63,042 nt of DNA from CAZJAH01 sp964544155 (GCA_964544155.1 CAZJAH010000013.1:1-63042); one strand, 5' to 3'. Positions 1 through 8,784 are shown, counted from the stretch's first letter. Made by a program: numbers and translations. Notes: generated from the sequence alone by a model not told the origin.

Positions 1-57
1 TCAATGTCGAGTCTTAGCGATTTGGCATACATTTATTAGCTTTGATTAATTTTAATT

Positions 58-86
58 AATGATTAGGCGACCACCGAGATCTACAC
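58..86 (+). other. Illumina P5 adapter sequence (artefact)
   Basis: Twenty-seven of 29 bases match the Illumina P5 flow-cell oligonucleotide as I know it, including an unbroken stretch from GGCGACC to CTACAC; only bases 64-65 differ (TA for AC). This is not genomic sequence. Bases 1-57 lie beyond the adapter and may come from another molecule. The OPT reading frame becomes protein-like directly after the adapter. Confidence 0.93.
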
Positions 87-87
87 A

Positions 88-1560
88 GGCGAAAAAGGCG
101 GCAAGCAGGCCGGGTTGCTGATTGCTTCCGGTGCTATCGGCGGTATTTACGATTTTATGTTCTCATCGCTCAGGCTTTGGGAAGAAGTATTTACATCAAG
201 GGTAATTCCCTTTGGAGCAGAATTGGCTGAAAAATCCAAGATGCTTTTCCAGCTTAATGTCAGCTCTATGATATTCGGTTTCGGATATTTGGTCGGGCTT
301 AAGTTTTCGACAATAATTGCAGTCGGATCGCTGCTGTCATGGTTTGTATTCATACCTCTGATCAATTCGATCGGCGAAACCGTGGCCGGGCCCGATGGAG
401 TAAATTTATTCGCGGGAATGTCCCCTGAGGAAATATTCAATACTTACGTCAGGCCAATTGGTATCGGTGCTATAGCCATGGCAGGTATCATCGGCATATT
501 GAAATCATCGAAAGTTATCGGAAGCGCGTTTTCGCTGGCTGTTAAAGGTATATTCGGAAAAGGCGAATCAGAGGGCGATGTACCCCGTACACAGAAGGAC
601 ATAAAAATGACCTTCATCATAATGCTCAGCATCCTCACTATTATTGCTATTTTCGTTTACCTGCTTATGGGCTTCGAAATGACAGTTACCCAGACTGTTA
701 TAGCTCTGCTGACGGTGGTGATAATAGCCTTCCTGTTTACCACGGTTGCCGCTAACGCAATAGCCATAGTCGGTTCGAACCCGGTATCAGGCATGACTCT
801 CATGACTTTGATACTTTCATCATTCGTACTTGTACAGGCCGGCCTTACAGGTACCGTAGGCATGACCTCCGCCCTGATTATAGGCGGTATTGTATGCACG
901 GCGCTCTCTATGGCAGGCGGTTTTATTACTGATTTAAAGATCGGTTACTGGATCGGCTCAACACCAATAAAGCAGCAGTCCTGGAAGTTCCTCGGAACAC
1001 TGGTGTCAGCTGCAACGGTAGGCGCTGTAATATTCATATTGAATGAAGCCTACGGCTTCGTACCCGGCCCGAATAACCCCGATCCGCTGGTAGCTCCACA
1101 GGCTAACGCGATGGCCGCGGTTATTGAGCCTCTGATGTCGCCGGGCGCTCAGGTTAACTGGATGCTTTACATAGTAGGCGCTATAATCGCGCTTTTACTT
1201 AATGCAATAAATATATCTCCGCTCGCTTTTGCGCTGGGTATGTACCTTCCCCTTCACCTTAATACTCCGCTTTTAGTGGGCGGCGTACTTTCACACTTTG
1301 TGAAGACAAGCTCGAAGGACAAAGCCCTGGTGGACCTCAGAAATCAGAAAGGTACTCTTATGGCTTCAGGATTTATTGCAGGTGCAGCTATATTCGGCGT
1401 TGTCGGAGCGCTATTGAGATTCTTCGGATTAGACCTGAACATGAATATTTGGGGTCCGGGATCACACGGCGCTGAAATTCTCGCTATTGTGATGTTCGGT
1501 GGATTAGTCGGTTACGCGGCTACAATGATATTCAGAACTAAACCCGGCGAGAAACTGTAA
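88..1560 (+). CDS. OPT family oligopeptide transporter, N-terminally truncated
   Basis: Integral membrane proton-coupled transporter of the OPT family (peptides or metal-chelate substrates). The frame is open from the adapter junction, so about 490 residues remain and the N-terminal part is missing. Visible family features are a run of at least ten hydrophobic helices, the segment with NVSSMIFGFGYLVG, the segment VGSNPVSGMT, and the loop GYWIGSTPIKQQ that corresponds to the TG..VGATP.KQQ loop of homologues. A TTG at 115 could be mistaken for a start, but coding similarity (GEKGGKQAG) continues upstream of it. A UUCG-loop terminator follows 26 bases after the stop. Substrate cannot be told. 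Confidence 0.85.
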   Translation, partial: GEKGGKQAGLLIASGAIGGIYDFMFSSLRLWEEVFTSRVIPFGAELAEKSKMLFQLNVSSMIFGFGYLVGLKFSTIIAVGSLLSWFVFIPLINSIGETVAGPDGVNLFAGMSPEEIFNTYVRPIGIGAIAMAGIIGILKSSKVIGSAFSLAVKGIFGKGESEGDVPRTQKDIKMTFIIMLSILTIIAIFVYLLMGFEMTVTQTVIALLTVVIIAFLFTTVAANAIAIVGSNPVSGMTLMTLILSSFVLVQAGLTGTVGMTSALIIGGIVCTALSMAGGFITDLKIGYWIGSTPIKQQSWKFLGTLVSAATVGAVIFILNEAYGFVPGPNNPDPLVAPQANAMAAVIEPLMSPGAQVNWMLYIVGAIIALLLNAINISPLAFALGMYLPLHLNTPLLVGGVLSHFVKTSSKDKALVDLRNQKGTLMASGFIAGAAIFGVVGALLRFFGLDLNMNIWGPGSHGAEILAIVMFGGLVGYAATMIFRTKPGEKL

Positions 1561-1586
1561 GGATCAATATCTGAGACTTAATAAGA

Positions 1587-1610
1587 GGCTGCCTTCGGGC
1601 GGCCTTTTTT
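1587..1610 (+). terminator. Rho-independent terminator of the OPT gene
   Basis: Seven-pair GC-rich stem (GGCTGCC with GGCGGCC) closed by a TTCG tetraloop and followed by six T residues, 26 bases after the OPT stop codon. Confidence 0.9.
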
Positions 1611-1715
1611 ATTTTAAATATAAAAAATAATAAATTTTTTCAATTTTTTTTAAAATACTTATAATAATTCTAAAAATGCCACGTTAGCAATATTGAGGAT
1701 TGTATTTTCATGGCT

Positions 1716-1771
1716 TGTCCTTATTTTCAGCAAGGCGAACCTTCGCGGCGCTAAAATAAGGACATTTTTTT
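1716..1771 (+). other. Long intergenic hairpin with T-tail
   Basis: A perfect 12-bp inverted repeat (TGTCCTTATTTT at 1716-1727, AAAATAAGGACA at 1753-1764) encloses further complementary pieces (AGC/GCT and GCGA/TCGC) and is followed by seven T on the plus strand. It lies well after the OPT terminator, so it could end an unseen small RNA starting near the TATAAT-like run around 1650-1665, act as a back-up terminator, or be a dispersed palindromic repeat. Nothing in the window decides between these. Confidence 0.55.
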
Positions 1772-1778
1772 ATTTATA

Positions 1779-1806
1779 TAGCACAAACCCGGTAGCACAA
1801 CCCCGG
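1779..1806. repeat. 14-bp tandem duplication
   Basis: Two adjacent copies of TAGCACAAACCCGG / TAGCACAACCCCGG (1779-1792 and 1793-1806) that differ at one base. They lie in the non-coding stretch between the long hairpin and the terminator of the minus-strand operon. Apart from this and the hairpin I see nothing in 1611-1854. Confidence 0.8.
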
Positions 1807-1854
1807 CCCTTTTTCAGGATATTCCCGCCAATTATCAAAAAACAGCTGCTAAAC

Positions 1855-1882
1855 AAATAAAAAGCCCTTTGTTTAAGGGCTT
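1855..1882 (-). terminator. Terminator of the minus-strand operon
   Basis: Stem AAGCCCTT (1862-1869) with AAGGGCTT (1875-1882), five-base loop, followed on the minus strand by a T-rich tail. It starts eight bases after the stop codon of the 59-residue gene, which supports that gene as the last member of the operon. Confidence 0.85.
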
Positions 1883-1889
1883 CAGGAAT

Positions 1890-2069
1890 TTATTTAAGTG
1901 CTTCGGGAAATTTTTTATTGATATAATCTATCGGATCATTTTCGGCGTCGGCATTTTTCAGAAAATGCATTATATAGGCTTCATTATAATTGATTGATTC
2001 GAGGTGATCGATCACTTTTTGTTTGGTTTCATCATCGATATTCTTAAGCTCAATGTCAATATCCATCAT
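1890..2069 (-). CDS. Small acidic hypothetical protein, 59 aa
   Basis: Reading the minus strand, ATG at 2069 opens a 59-codon frame ending with TAA at 1890-1892. An AGGAG ribosome binding site lies about six bases before the start, and a clear terminator follows the stop. The product (start MMDIDIELKNID, end KFPEALK) is acidic, has no signal peptide or membrane helix, and looks mostly helical. It lies 58 bases after the DUF2851 gene in the same direction. I do not recognise a family. Its size and sharing of signals argue for a real gene; a role as a regulator or antitoxin-like protein would be pure guesswork. Confidence 0.7.
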   Translation of the reverse strand: MMDIDIELKNIDDETKQKVIDHLESINYNEAYIMHFLKNADAENDPIDYINKKFPEALK

Positions 2070-2127
2070 AGCGCTCCTGATAGATTAATAAATTATATAG
2101 AAAATACACGAACTTCACTATGCTTTA

Positions 2128-3138
2128 TTACAGTTCATCATTTTCAGAGCTAAGCTCTCTGAAAGGCGCTTTGCCAAGCCTGTAAAAGCTGAGCACTTCG
2201 GCAAAGCCGTAATCTCTTACCGCTTCGGAAATTACGTTCGGGCGGCGGCCCTGCTCCCTGATATACTCAAGCATGCCCTGCTGCTGCCAGAGGAAATTCT
2301 GCGGCAGATCCGTGAATCTGCGCGTAAGGCTGCCGTAGCTGTTAAGCGCAGGTGTAGACCAATACCAGAGGAAGAGTTCAATGCGCGATTTTTCATCTGC
2401 CAGGCAAAGCGCTATCGGTAATACTGAATTAAGTACAATTTCACGGCGCAGATGCGGGCCTTCATCGCCGATCTTTGATTTGATCAACTTTTGAATATTA
2501 TCAAGCAGTGAAATTTCTTCACGCTTCTGAATGTCTTTAAGAAAATCGGAAGCATAGGATTTTTCAAGAGTACTTATAAGGTTAGCAAGCCTTGTTTCGG
2601 TATAAACGGGCCTTTTTCTTCTGGAGTTGTACCTTTTTAAAAATCCTGCTACAGATATTTTAAGCGTATCATCCAGCGGGTTTTTATTCAGCAGTTTTTG
2701 GGCGTCGGAAGTTTTGCGGAGCAGCCTCATAAGTGCAAAATGCTGAAGTTCTTCAGCAGAATGTAAGTCATTTCCATTGTTTTCAGTGTCAGCGGAACCG
2801 GAGAATTCGTGAAGCTCATTTTCATTAATAAGCAGCACTTCCCGCTCGAGGTCAGGCATATCATCATTAAACACTATATGCAGGATAACATTCTCATAAG
2901 CCATATCCCCGGCGTGGCCGTGGCAATTCCATTCGGAGCTGCGCCGGTGAAATTCCGCGTCACCGACAACGACCATCCCGTTGAGCAGTATTGCAATATC
3001 CAGAAAGTCAGGGCCTTCATTGACATTAATCCGTCCCGGTGAAAGTATTTGAAGGCGTCTGCCCGATTTAGTTTTTGCTACCCTTTGGGGAAGCGACAGC
3101 ATTCTGTGTATCAGTTTTTGGATCTCTGTTTCTTTCAT
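2128..3138 (-). CDS. DUF2851 family protein
   Basis: Conserved protein of unknown function typical of Bacteroidota. Recognised from the N-terminal signature SPGRINVNEGPDFLDI, then GDAEFHRRSSEWNCHGH and YENVILHIVF, the usual order for DUF2851. About 336 residues, somewhat shorter than the roughly 400-residue members I know. I choose ATG at 3138 (MKETEIQ): the frame extends nine codons further to a TTG, but that extension would overlap the upstream gene, whose stop is at 3141. No signal peptide. It follows a lipoprotein gene by two bases, so the two are co-transcribed. Function unknown; conserved His and Asp residues around the GPDF and HRR motifs hint at a nuclease-like or metal-binding fold (inference). 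Confidence 0.85.
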   Translation of the reverse strand: MKETEIQKLIHRMLSLPQRVAKTKSGRRLQILSPGRINVNEGPDFLDIAILLNGMVVVGDAEFHRRSSEWNCHGHAGDMAYENVILHIVFNDDMPDLEREVLLINENELHEFSGSADTENNGNDLHSAEELQHFALMRLLRKTSDAQKLLNKNPLDDTLKISVAGFLKRYNSRRKRPVYTETRLANLISTLEKSYASDFLKDIQKREEISLLDNIQKLIKSKIGDEGPHLRREIVLNSVLPIALCLADEKSRIELFLWYWSTPALNSYGSLTRRFTDLPQNFLWQQQGMLEYIREQGRRPNVISEAVRDYGFAEVLSFYRLGKAPFRELSSENDEL

Positions 3139-3140
3139 GG

Positions 3141-3782
3141 CTATAGTATTATTTTGTAATCCCAAATTCCAGCGAATCCAATTGAATCCGCTATGTAAAA
3201 TTCCTGGCCGGTAAGCATTCCTCCATAACCGTATCGGTTAGAGTAGTGAGTAACATGCCAGACAGAATCTATTTGAGGGTGAAGGAATTTTTCGAATTTG
3301 ATGATCGTGCTATCCACAACGCGGTAGTAATACTTGCCGCTTCCGAATTCAGACGTTGTGCTGAATGATGTATCGGCCGGCAGGTTTTTCGGAATATCAA
3401 ATAGCTTAATGAAATGATCTGAAGGAAATTCTGAATAGCCAATCTGGTGATTTCTTGTGCCGAAGGCGTAATAATCGTCATATTCTGCAATTCCGTAATA
3501 TGTGTATTTAGGGAAATTCCCCACAAGGCGTTTAAAATCAAGCTCTATGGTCGATATTTCAGCATCAGCGTCTGCCCAGAAATGCTCCGCCCATGTATAC
3601 AGGGCTGTGTCTTTCTTGAGTAAGTAAGCATCACCCAATGGGCCTGAATACTCGTACTCGTCAAAGCCTGTGTTAAAGAAAAATTCCAATACATCGGGCG
3701 AGGGGCCGGCAGGGTCATCGCCTTCATCTCCGCAGGAATAAACCAATATTATCAGTATGAACAAAATGCTAAAGCGCTTCAT
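3141..3782 (-). CDS. Hypothetical lipoprotein
   Basis: 213 residues. The N terminus (MKRFSILFILIILVYSC) is a lipoprotein signal peptide with the lipidated Cys at about residue 17, followed by an acidic GDEGDDPAGPSPD spacer. The body is rich in Tyr, Phe and Asp and looks beta-rich, with no recognised domain. The start overlaps the end of pyrF by 14 bases and the stop lies two bases before the DUF2851 start, so the three are in one operon. Function unknown; probably anchored in the outer or inner membrane facing the periplasm. Confidence 0.75.
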   Translation of the reverse strand: MKRFSILFILIILVYSCGDEGDDPAGPSPDVLEFFFNTGFDEYEYSGPLGDAYLLKKDTALYTWAEHFWADADAEISTIELDFKRLVGNFPKYTYYGIAEYDDYYAFGTRNHQIGYSEFPSDHFIKLFDIPKNLPADTSFSTTSEFGSGKYYYRVVDSTIIKFEKFLHPQIDSVWHVTHYSNRYGYGGMLTGQEFYIADSIGFAGIWDYKIIL

Positions 3783-4566
3783 TGATACTATCCCTTATTA
3801 TTTTACAATTATAGGCTGCTTTTTCATCAAAATCCGGCCCGGATGAAGCATAAATGATACCCCTTGATGAATTGATAAGCGCCGGGCCGCCTGCATTTGC
3901 TCTCATTACTTCGCGTAATTCACCGCCCTGAGCGCCAATCCCCGGGATAAGGAGCACATTATCAGGAGCTGCTTTTCTTACAGCAGCAAGTTCTTCTGGA
4001 TGAGTCGCTCCCGAGACATAGCCCATTCTATCTGCGCCTGCCCATTTAGATGACTCTTCAATCACTCTCTGATAAAGGGGTTTGCCGCCTGTATCCAGCC
4101 TTTGGAAATCGTGTGAACCCTTATTGGAGGTAACACAAAGCAAAAATGCCATTTTATTTTCATATTTTAGAAATGGCTCAATGGAATCGCTGCCCATATA
4201 TGGGCTTAGCGTAATGCTGTCGGCTCCGAAATAATCGAATACAGAAACCGCGTAAGCCAGGGATGTATTTCCGATATCGCCCCTTTTAGCATCGGCTATG
4301 GTAAAAATATCATCCGGGATATAATCAAAAGTCTCCTTTAAAACTTCAATCCCCTCTATTCCGTACTGCTCATAGAATGCGAAGTTTAATTTGTAAGCGG
4401 CGGCGATATCTTTTGTAGCGTCTATTATTGCTTTGTTGAAATTAAGTAATGTCCTGATGCCGTCTCCCAAAAAGCCGGGTGTTTTTTTAAGGTCCGGATC
4501 AAGCCCGACGCAAACCAGCGACTTTTTAGCTTTAACGGCGTTTTTTAATTTTTCAATAGCTTTCAT
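3769..4566 (-). CDS. pyrF: Orotidine 5'-phosphate decarboxylase
   Basis: Last step of de novo UMP synthesis: decarboxylates OMP to UMP, cytoplasmic homodimer. 265 residues, the size of the longer (type 2) PyrF group. Motifs: GLDPD near residue 21, the catalytic DAKRGDIGNT with Lys94, and the C-terminal phosphate-binding LLIPGIGAQGG and NSSRGIIYA segments. ATG start has no clear Shine-Dalgarno sequence, and lies four bases from the stop of the M48 peptidase gene. It overlaps the following lipoprotein gene by 14 bases. No other pyrimidine genes are near. Confidence 0.96.
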   Translation of the reverse strand: MKAIEKLKNAVKAKKSLVCVGLDPDLKKTPGFLGDGIRTLLNFNKAIIDATKDIAAAYKLNFAFYEQYGIEGIEVLKETFDYIPDDIFTIADAKRGDIGNTSLAYAVSVFDYFGADSITLSPYMGSDSIEPFLKYENKMAFLLCVTSNKGSHDFQRLDTGGKPLYQRVIEESSKWAGADRMGYVSGATHPEELAAVRKAAPDNVLLIPGIGAQGGELREVMRANAGGPALINSSRGIIYASSGPDFDEKAAYNCKIIRDSINEAL

Positions 4567-4570
4567 TAAT

Positions 4571-5395
4571 TTATGGTAAAGTGCTTAAAAATTCCTGATA
4601 CCTCTGAGTAAAAATATTGTCTTCAGTAGCAGGCTTAATATCGGAATTATTTATCATATTTTCAATTTCGTCCATCCTGTTTTGCGGAAGCGGGTGAGTA
4701 GAAAGAAGTTCCTCCAAAAATCCGGCTTCACGGTTCTCATCGGCCTTATCGAAAAAATACTTAATACCGCCGGGATACCATGTTGTCGCCTTCAGATACT
4801 CAAAAGAATGTTCATCGGCTTCGTACTCGTCCGACCTGCTGTTTTTAAGGAAAGCAAGGCCTGTCAGCAGATTAGCGGCTATCTCTTCATAAACGGCGGG
4901 ATCATCGCCTAATATGGCGCCAAGAAGAACTGACGCGCCGTATTGCTTGGTCATTCGTTTAGTGGCGTGCCTTTCTTCACAATGGGCAACTTCATGTGCT
5001 ATTATACCGGCCAGTGTGGCTTCATTTTCGCAAAATTTCAGCAATCCGGTGTAAAAATAAAGGTAACCTCCGGGAGCCGCAAAAGCGTTAACAACTTCCT
5101 TATCGATCACCTGAATATTATATTCAAAATCTTCGGCATACTTAACATCGGATGATTGCAAAATATCTGCAAGCATATTTTCCAAATACTGATCCACTTC
5201 CTGATTATCCAGCATGGGATACTCCTGCGGATTGGCGTGTATCTCCTGGTTAAGTTGCTTTCCCATCCTTACATCCTCTTCTATGGAGAACAGGTTTATA
5301 TCGCCTAATGAATCACTGACACTTTCACAGGACTGAAAGGCCGGCGTTATGGCAAATATTATGAGGAATATTGCAATTCTGTTGATCAATTTCAT
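4571..5395 (-). CDS. M48 family metalloprotease lipoprotein (BepA/LoiP-like)
   Basis: Zinc peptidase expected in the periplasm, with possible roles in outer-membrane protein quality control. Residues 1-23 are a lipoprotein signal (ITPAFQSC, Cys23). The zinc site is HEVAH at 134-138, with a downstream EYEADEHSF segment supplying the third ligand, the classical M48 arrangement. 274 residues, so it is the M48 catalytic domain without the TPR tail of E. coli BepA. The start has a GGAGAG ribosome binding site. It lies 72 bases after truA and four before pyrF in one minus-strand operon. Confidence 0.93.
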   Translation of the reverse strand: MKLINRIAIFLIIFAITPAFQSCESVSDSLGDINLFSIEEDVRMGKQLNQEIHANPQEYPMLDNQEVDQYLENMLADILQSSDVKYAEDFEYNIQVIDKEVVNAFAAPGGYLYFYTGLLKFCENEATLAGIIAHEVAHCEERHATKRMTKQYGASVLLGAILGDDPAVYEEIAANLLTGLAFLKNSRSDEYEADEHSFEYLKATTWYPGGIKYFFDKADENREAGFLEELLSTHPLPQNRMDEIENMINNSDIKPATEDNIFTQRYQEFLSTLP

Positions 5396-5467
5396 ATTCT
5401 CTCCAATCTGTATTATGAATATTATTTAATTAATATAATAATATAAGCGAAATATATGGAATTTTAT

Positions 5468-6247
5468 TTAAATTTTTTGCGTTAGTAAATTTTCAGGATA
5501 GTAAACTTTCTTGAGATAAAGCCCCTGAGGCGGAGCCAAGGGCGAAGCCATGTTTCTGTTTTTGGCTTCCAGAGCTTCTTTTATACCGGCGAGGCTGACC
5601 TTACCGCGCGCATGATCGAGCATTGCTCCGGCAAGTGCCCTGACCATACTGAATAGAAACCTGTCAGCTTTAATTTTTAGCCTGAAAATTTCTGTTTGGA
5701 AAATATCATCCCTGAAATTATCCCAAAAGCATATTTGTAGATTGCAGGTATGGTTAGTGACCTCCGGATTATGCTTTGAATATGTTGAGAAATCATGCGT
5801 TCCCAAAAAGAGTTGAGCAGCTTCATTCAGTAGTTCAGGATCGAATGGGTATTTATAATGGCTCAGGTATTTCCGCAGGAATGGGTTCAGATCAGCGCTG
5901 AGCAGGTATTCATATTCTCGGGCGGCGGCGTCAAACCTGGCATTGATTTCTTTCCGGCTAATTTGCGCGTCGGTTATTTTAATATCCGGCGGGAGATTAG
6001 AATTGAGAGCAATCGGAATTTTATCTTCGGGAATAGTGAAACCATCATGCAAGGGCATTGTGGCTACCTGTCCGCGGGCGTGAACGCCAGTATCCGTCCT
6101 GCCCGCGCCGGTAATTCTTGTGAACCTTCCGGTTAGCTTCTCTATAGCAGATTCAAGCTTATCCTGAATATTAGGCATATCAGGTTGTGACTGCCAGCCG
6201 TGATAGCTGCTTCCGTCGTATTCTAATCGCAGTATAAGCGTTGCCAT
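5468..6247 (-). CDS. truA: tRNA pseudouridine(38-40) synthase TruA
   Basis: Converts uridines 38-40 in the anticodon arm of many tRNAs to pseudouridine. 259 residues, the normal size. The N-terminal RLEYDGSSYHGWQ motif and the catalytic loop GAGRTDTGVHA with Asp52 are intact, and the C-terminal FLFSMVRALAG motif is present. The ATG lies directly next to the lon stop codon with no gap, so translation is probably coupled to lon. Confidence 0.97.
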   Translation of the reverse strand: MATLILRLEYDGSSYHGWQSQPDMPNIQDKLESAIEKLTGRFTRITGAGRTDTGVHARGQVATMPLHDGFTIPEDKIPIALNSNLPPDIKITDAQISRKEINARFDAAAREYEYLLSADLNPFLRKYLSHYKYPFDPELLNEAAQLFLGTHDFSTYSKHNPEVTNHTCNLQICFWDNFRDDIFQTEIFRLKIKADRFLFSMVRALAGAMLDHARGKVSLAGIKEALEAKNRNMASPLAPPQGLYLKKVYYPENLLTQKI

Positions 6248-8725
6248 TTATTTCTTTGTATGTACTTTAACTCTGTTGGCAGACCAATTCCTGAAAGTAA
6301 TATTCAGGGCTTCATCTATTGATTCAACAGGTTTGATGTTCAGCCCGTCTTTTATTTCCTGATCGATTTCCTCAATATCCCTTTCATTGTCCTTTGGAAT
6401 AATGACAGATTTTATTCCTATTCTCTTAGCCGCGAGAAGTTTTTCTTTCAATCCGCCTATAGGCAGCACATTGCCGCGGAGAGTTATCTCGCCGGTCATG
6501 GCAACATCGCCGGCCAGGGCTTTACCGGTAGCTGCGGAGATCAGCGCCATGCTGATCGCTATACCCGCAGAGGGGCCGTCCTTTGGAATGGCGCCTTCCG
6601 GTACGTGGACATGTATTTCTTTGCCCTTATTGAAGTTTTCCTTAATTCCGAGCTTATCGAAGCTGCTGCGCACATAAGACAGGGCCGCCATGGCAGATTC
6701 CTTCATTACGTCTCCGAGCTTACCTGTAAGTGTGAGCTTTTCGGCTCCAGGCATTATGGTGACCTCTATAGGCAATATTTCACCGCCAGTACTGGTCCAG
6801 GCAAGCCCTGTGGCCACTCCTGTCTTATCTTCGAGAAGCTCCTTGCGCTCTTTAAATTTAGGGGCTTTGAGGTATTCCTCAACTTTGGCATCATCTATGA
6901 TAAAGGTTTTATTCTTAACATATTTTTTGAACTGAGGGTTTTCTTTCAGGGCTGTTCTTCTTTCCTTCAAAGCTTTCTTTCCGATTGTGTAATCTCGGAC
7001 TATCTCCTTGATCATTTTGCGGAGTATTGATGCTATTTCACGCTCCAGATTTCTGACACCAGCTTCGCGGGTGTAAAGTCTGATAATCTTTTGCAGAGCT
7101 TTATCTTGGAATTTAACATTCAGGCCGTCTATACCGTATTCTTCTAACAATCTGGGCACTATATGCCTTTTGGCTATTTGTATTTTTTCATTTTCGAGGT
7201 AGCTGTTAAGCTCGATTATTTCCATTCTGTCTTGAAGTGGAAGCGGTATATCATAGCGAACGTTTGCAGTGGTAATGAACATCACGTTCGATAAGTCGTA
7301 ATCTACTTCCAGGTAGTGATCGTTGAAGGCTACATTCTGCTCTGGATCTAATACTTCAAGCAGGGCTGCCGAAGGATCACCGCGGAAATCCATTGACATT
7401 TTATCTATTTCATCCAAAAGTATCACAGGATTAACAGTACCGGATTTTTTCATCGACTGGATTATTTTGCCGGGCATTGCTCCTATATATGTGCGTCGGT
7501 GGCCTCGTATTTCGGCTTCATCGCGGATTCCGCCTAAGGAGAATCTGACGAATTCCCTGCCCAGTGCTCTGGCAATTGATTTCGCGAGCGAGGTCTTACC
7601 CACGCCGGGAGGCCCTGCCAGGCAGAGTATCTGCCTTTTAAGTGTACCGGCAAGATTAAGTACCGCGATGAATTCCAGTATTCTGTCTTTGGGTTTTTCC
7701 AGATCGTAATGGTCTTCGCCCAGTATTTTCTTCACATGGTTAATATCCAGGTTGTCTGGGGTTGATTTTTTCCATGGCAGTTTAGACATCAGTTCGAGAT
7801 AGTTCCTGTTAACTGAGTATTCGGGTGACATTTGAGGAGTTTTTTTTAGCCTTTCGAATTCTTCCAACGCTTTTTCCCTGGCGTGTTCGGGCATTTCTGC
7901 CTGCTCAATGGCCTGTTTTATTGAAACCAGTTCGGGTGTGCCTTCTTCATCTTCGCCCAGCTCTTTTTGGAGAGCCCTTATCTGCTCCTGTATGTAGAAT
8001 TTCTTCTGTGTTTTTTGTATCGTACTATGGATTTTGGTGTCTATTTCGCCTTCCAGCTTGAGCATTTCCAGCTCAGAGCTTAATAAAGCTGAAAGCTCGA
8101 AATACTGTTTCTTCAGGAACCGGTGGCTTAAAATTCTTTGGCGATCTTCGATATTTGCCTGTACATTAGCGGCTGCATAGTAAAGCTTACGAACGGGATC
8201 TTCTATATTTTCAAAAGCGCCGATTATATCGGGCGGCAATTTGGAATTTAGCTTTACATACTCGCCGAACAGGCCGGAGCTGCGTCTGATAAGTGCTTCA
8301 AGCTCTTTATCGCCTTCCTTATATATAATATTAACTTCTTTTATTTCAGCTTCGAGGTATTCATCCTTATGTACTTTCTTCATTATTTTTGATTGATAAA
8401 TCCCCTCTATCAATACTTTGAGCAGATTATTAGGAAGTCGAAGTACCTGCATTATACGGGCGGTTGTGCCGTGCATGTACAGGTCTGTGAAGTCCGGGTT
8501 TTCGATTTCGGGATTTTTCTGTACCGTTACGAAAATGAACTTATCCCTTTCGACTGCTTCGGCAACGGCCTTAAGGGATTGATTCCTTCCGATAAGAACG
8601 GGGAATATCATGTTGGGGAAAATAATAATATCCCTCAAAGGCAGTACGGTTAAGCTTTTGGGTATAGATGATTTAATTTTTTCAGAATTTTCAAGTGACG
8701 ATAATATTTCTTCGTTTGATGCCAT
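6248..8725 (-). CDS. lon: ATP-dependent Lon protease
   Basis: Cytoplasmic AAA+ serine protease for damaged and regulatory proteins. 825 residues in canonical order: N-terminal substrate domain (about 20-220), coiled coil, AAA+ module with Walker A GPPGVGKT at 371-378 and Walker B VILLDEIDK near 434-442, and the proteolytic domain with Ser719 in PKDGPSAG and Lys762 in GGLKEKLLAAK (the Ser-Lys spacing of 43 equals that in E. coli Lon). No frameshift. There is no strong Shine-Dalgarno sequence. A 107-base upstream gap carries two overlapping inverted repeats, so it may have its own promoter. truA follows without a gap. Confidence 0.98.
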   Translation of the reverse strand: MASNEEILSSLENSEKIKSSIPKSLTVLPLRDIIIFPNMIFPVLIGRNQSLKAVAEAVERDKFIFVTVQKNPEIENPDFTDLYMHGTTARIMQVLRLPNNLLKVLIEGIYQSKIMKKVHKDEYLEAEIKEVNIIYKEGDKELEALIRRSSGLFGEYVKLNSKLPPDIIGAFENIEDPVRKLYYAAANVQANIEDRQRILSHRFLKKQYFELSALLSSELEMLKLEGEIDTKIHSTIQKTQKKFYIQEQIRALQKELGEDEEGTPELVSIKQAIEQAEMPEHAREKALEEFERLKKTPQMSPEYSVNRNYLELMSKLPWKKSTPDNLDINHVKKILGEDHYDLEKPKDRILEFIAVLNLAGTLKRQILCLAGPPGVGKTSLAKSIARALGREFVRFSLGGIRDEAEIRGHRRTYIGAMPGKIIQSMKKSGTVNPVILLDEIDKMSMDFRGDPSAALLEVLDPEQNVAFNDHYLEVDYDLSNVMFITTANVRYDIPLPLQDRMEIIELNSYLENEKIQIAKRHIVPRLLEEYGIDGLNVKFQDKALQKIIRLYTREAGVRNLEREIASILRKMIKEIVRDYTIGKKALKERRTALKENPQFKKYVKNKTFIIDDAKVEEYLKAPKFKERKELLEDKTGVATGLAWTSTGGEILPIEVTIMPGAEKLTLTGKLGDVMKESAMAALSYVRSSFDKLGIKENFNKGKEIHVHVPEGAIPKDGPSAGIAISMALISAATGKALAGDVAMTGEITLRGNVLPIGGLKEKLLAAKRIGIKSVIIPKDNERDIEEIDQEIKDGLNIKPVESIDEALNITFRNWSANRVKVHTKK

Positions 8726-8784
8726 TATTTTGTTTACTGTAATTTAATTTTAGATTCAGGATTTTTTTCTGTTGCTGAGAAGAA

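Noticed and set aside
115..117. TTG at 115 as the natural start of the OPT gene
   Set aside because: Protein-like sequence continues upstream to the adapter junction, so the gene is cut, not short.
1710..1754. 14-codon frame in the long hairpin as a leader peptide or small gene
   Set aside because: No downstream gene on that strand, weak ribosome site, and the codons coincide with the hairpin arms.
6605..7030. 141-codon plus-strand frame inside lon
   Set aside because: It is antisense to an intact, fully alignable Lon protease; shadow frame.
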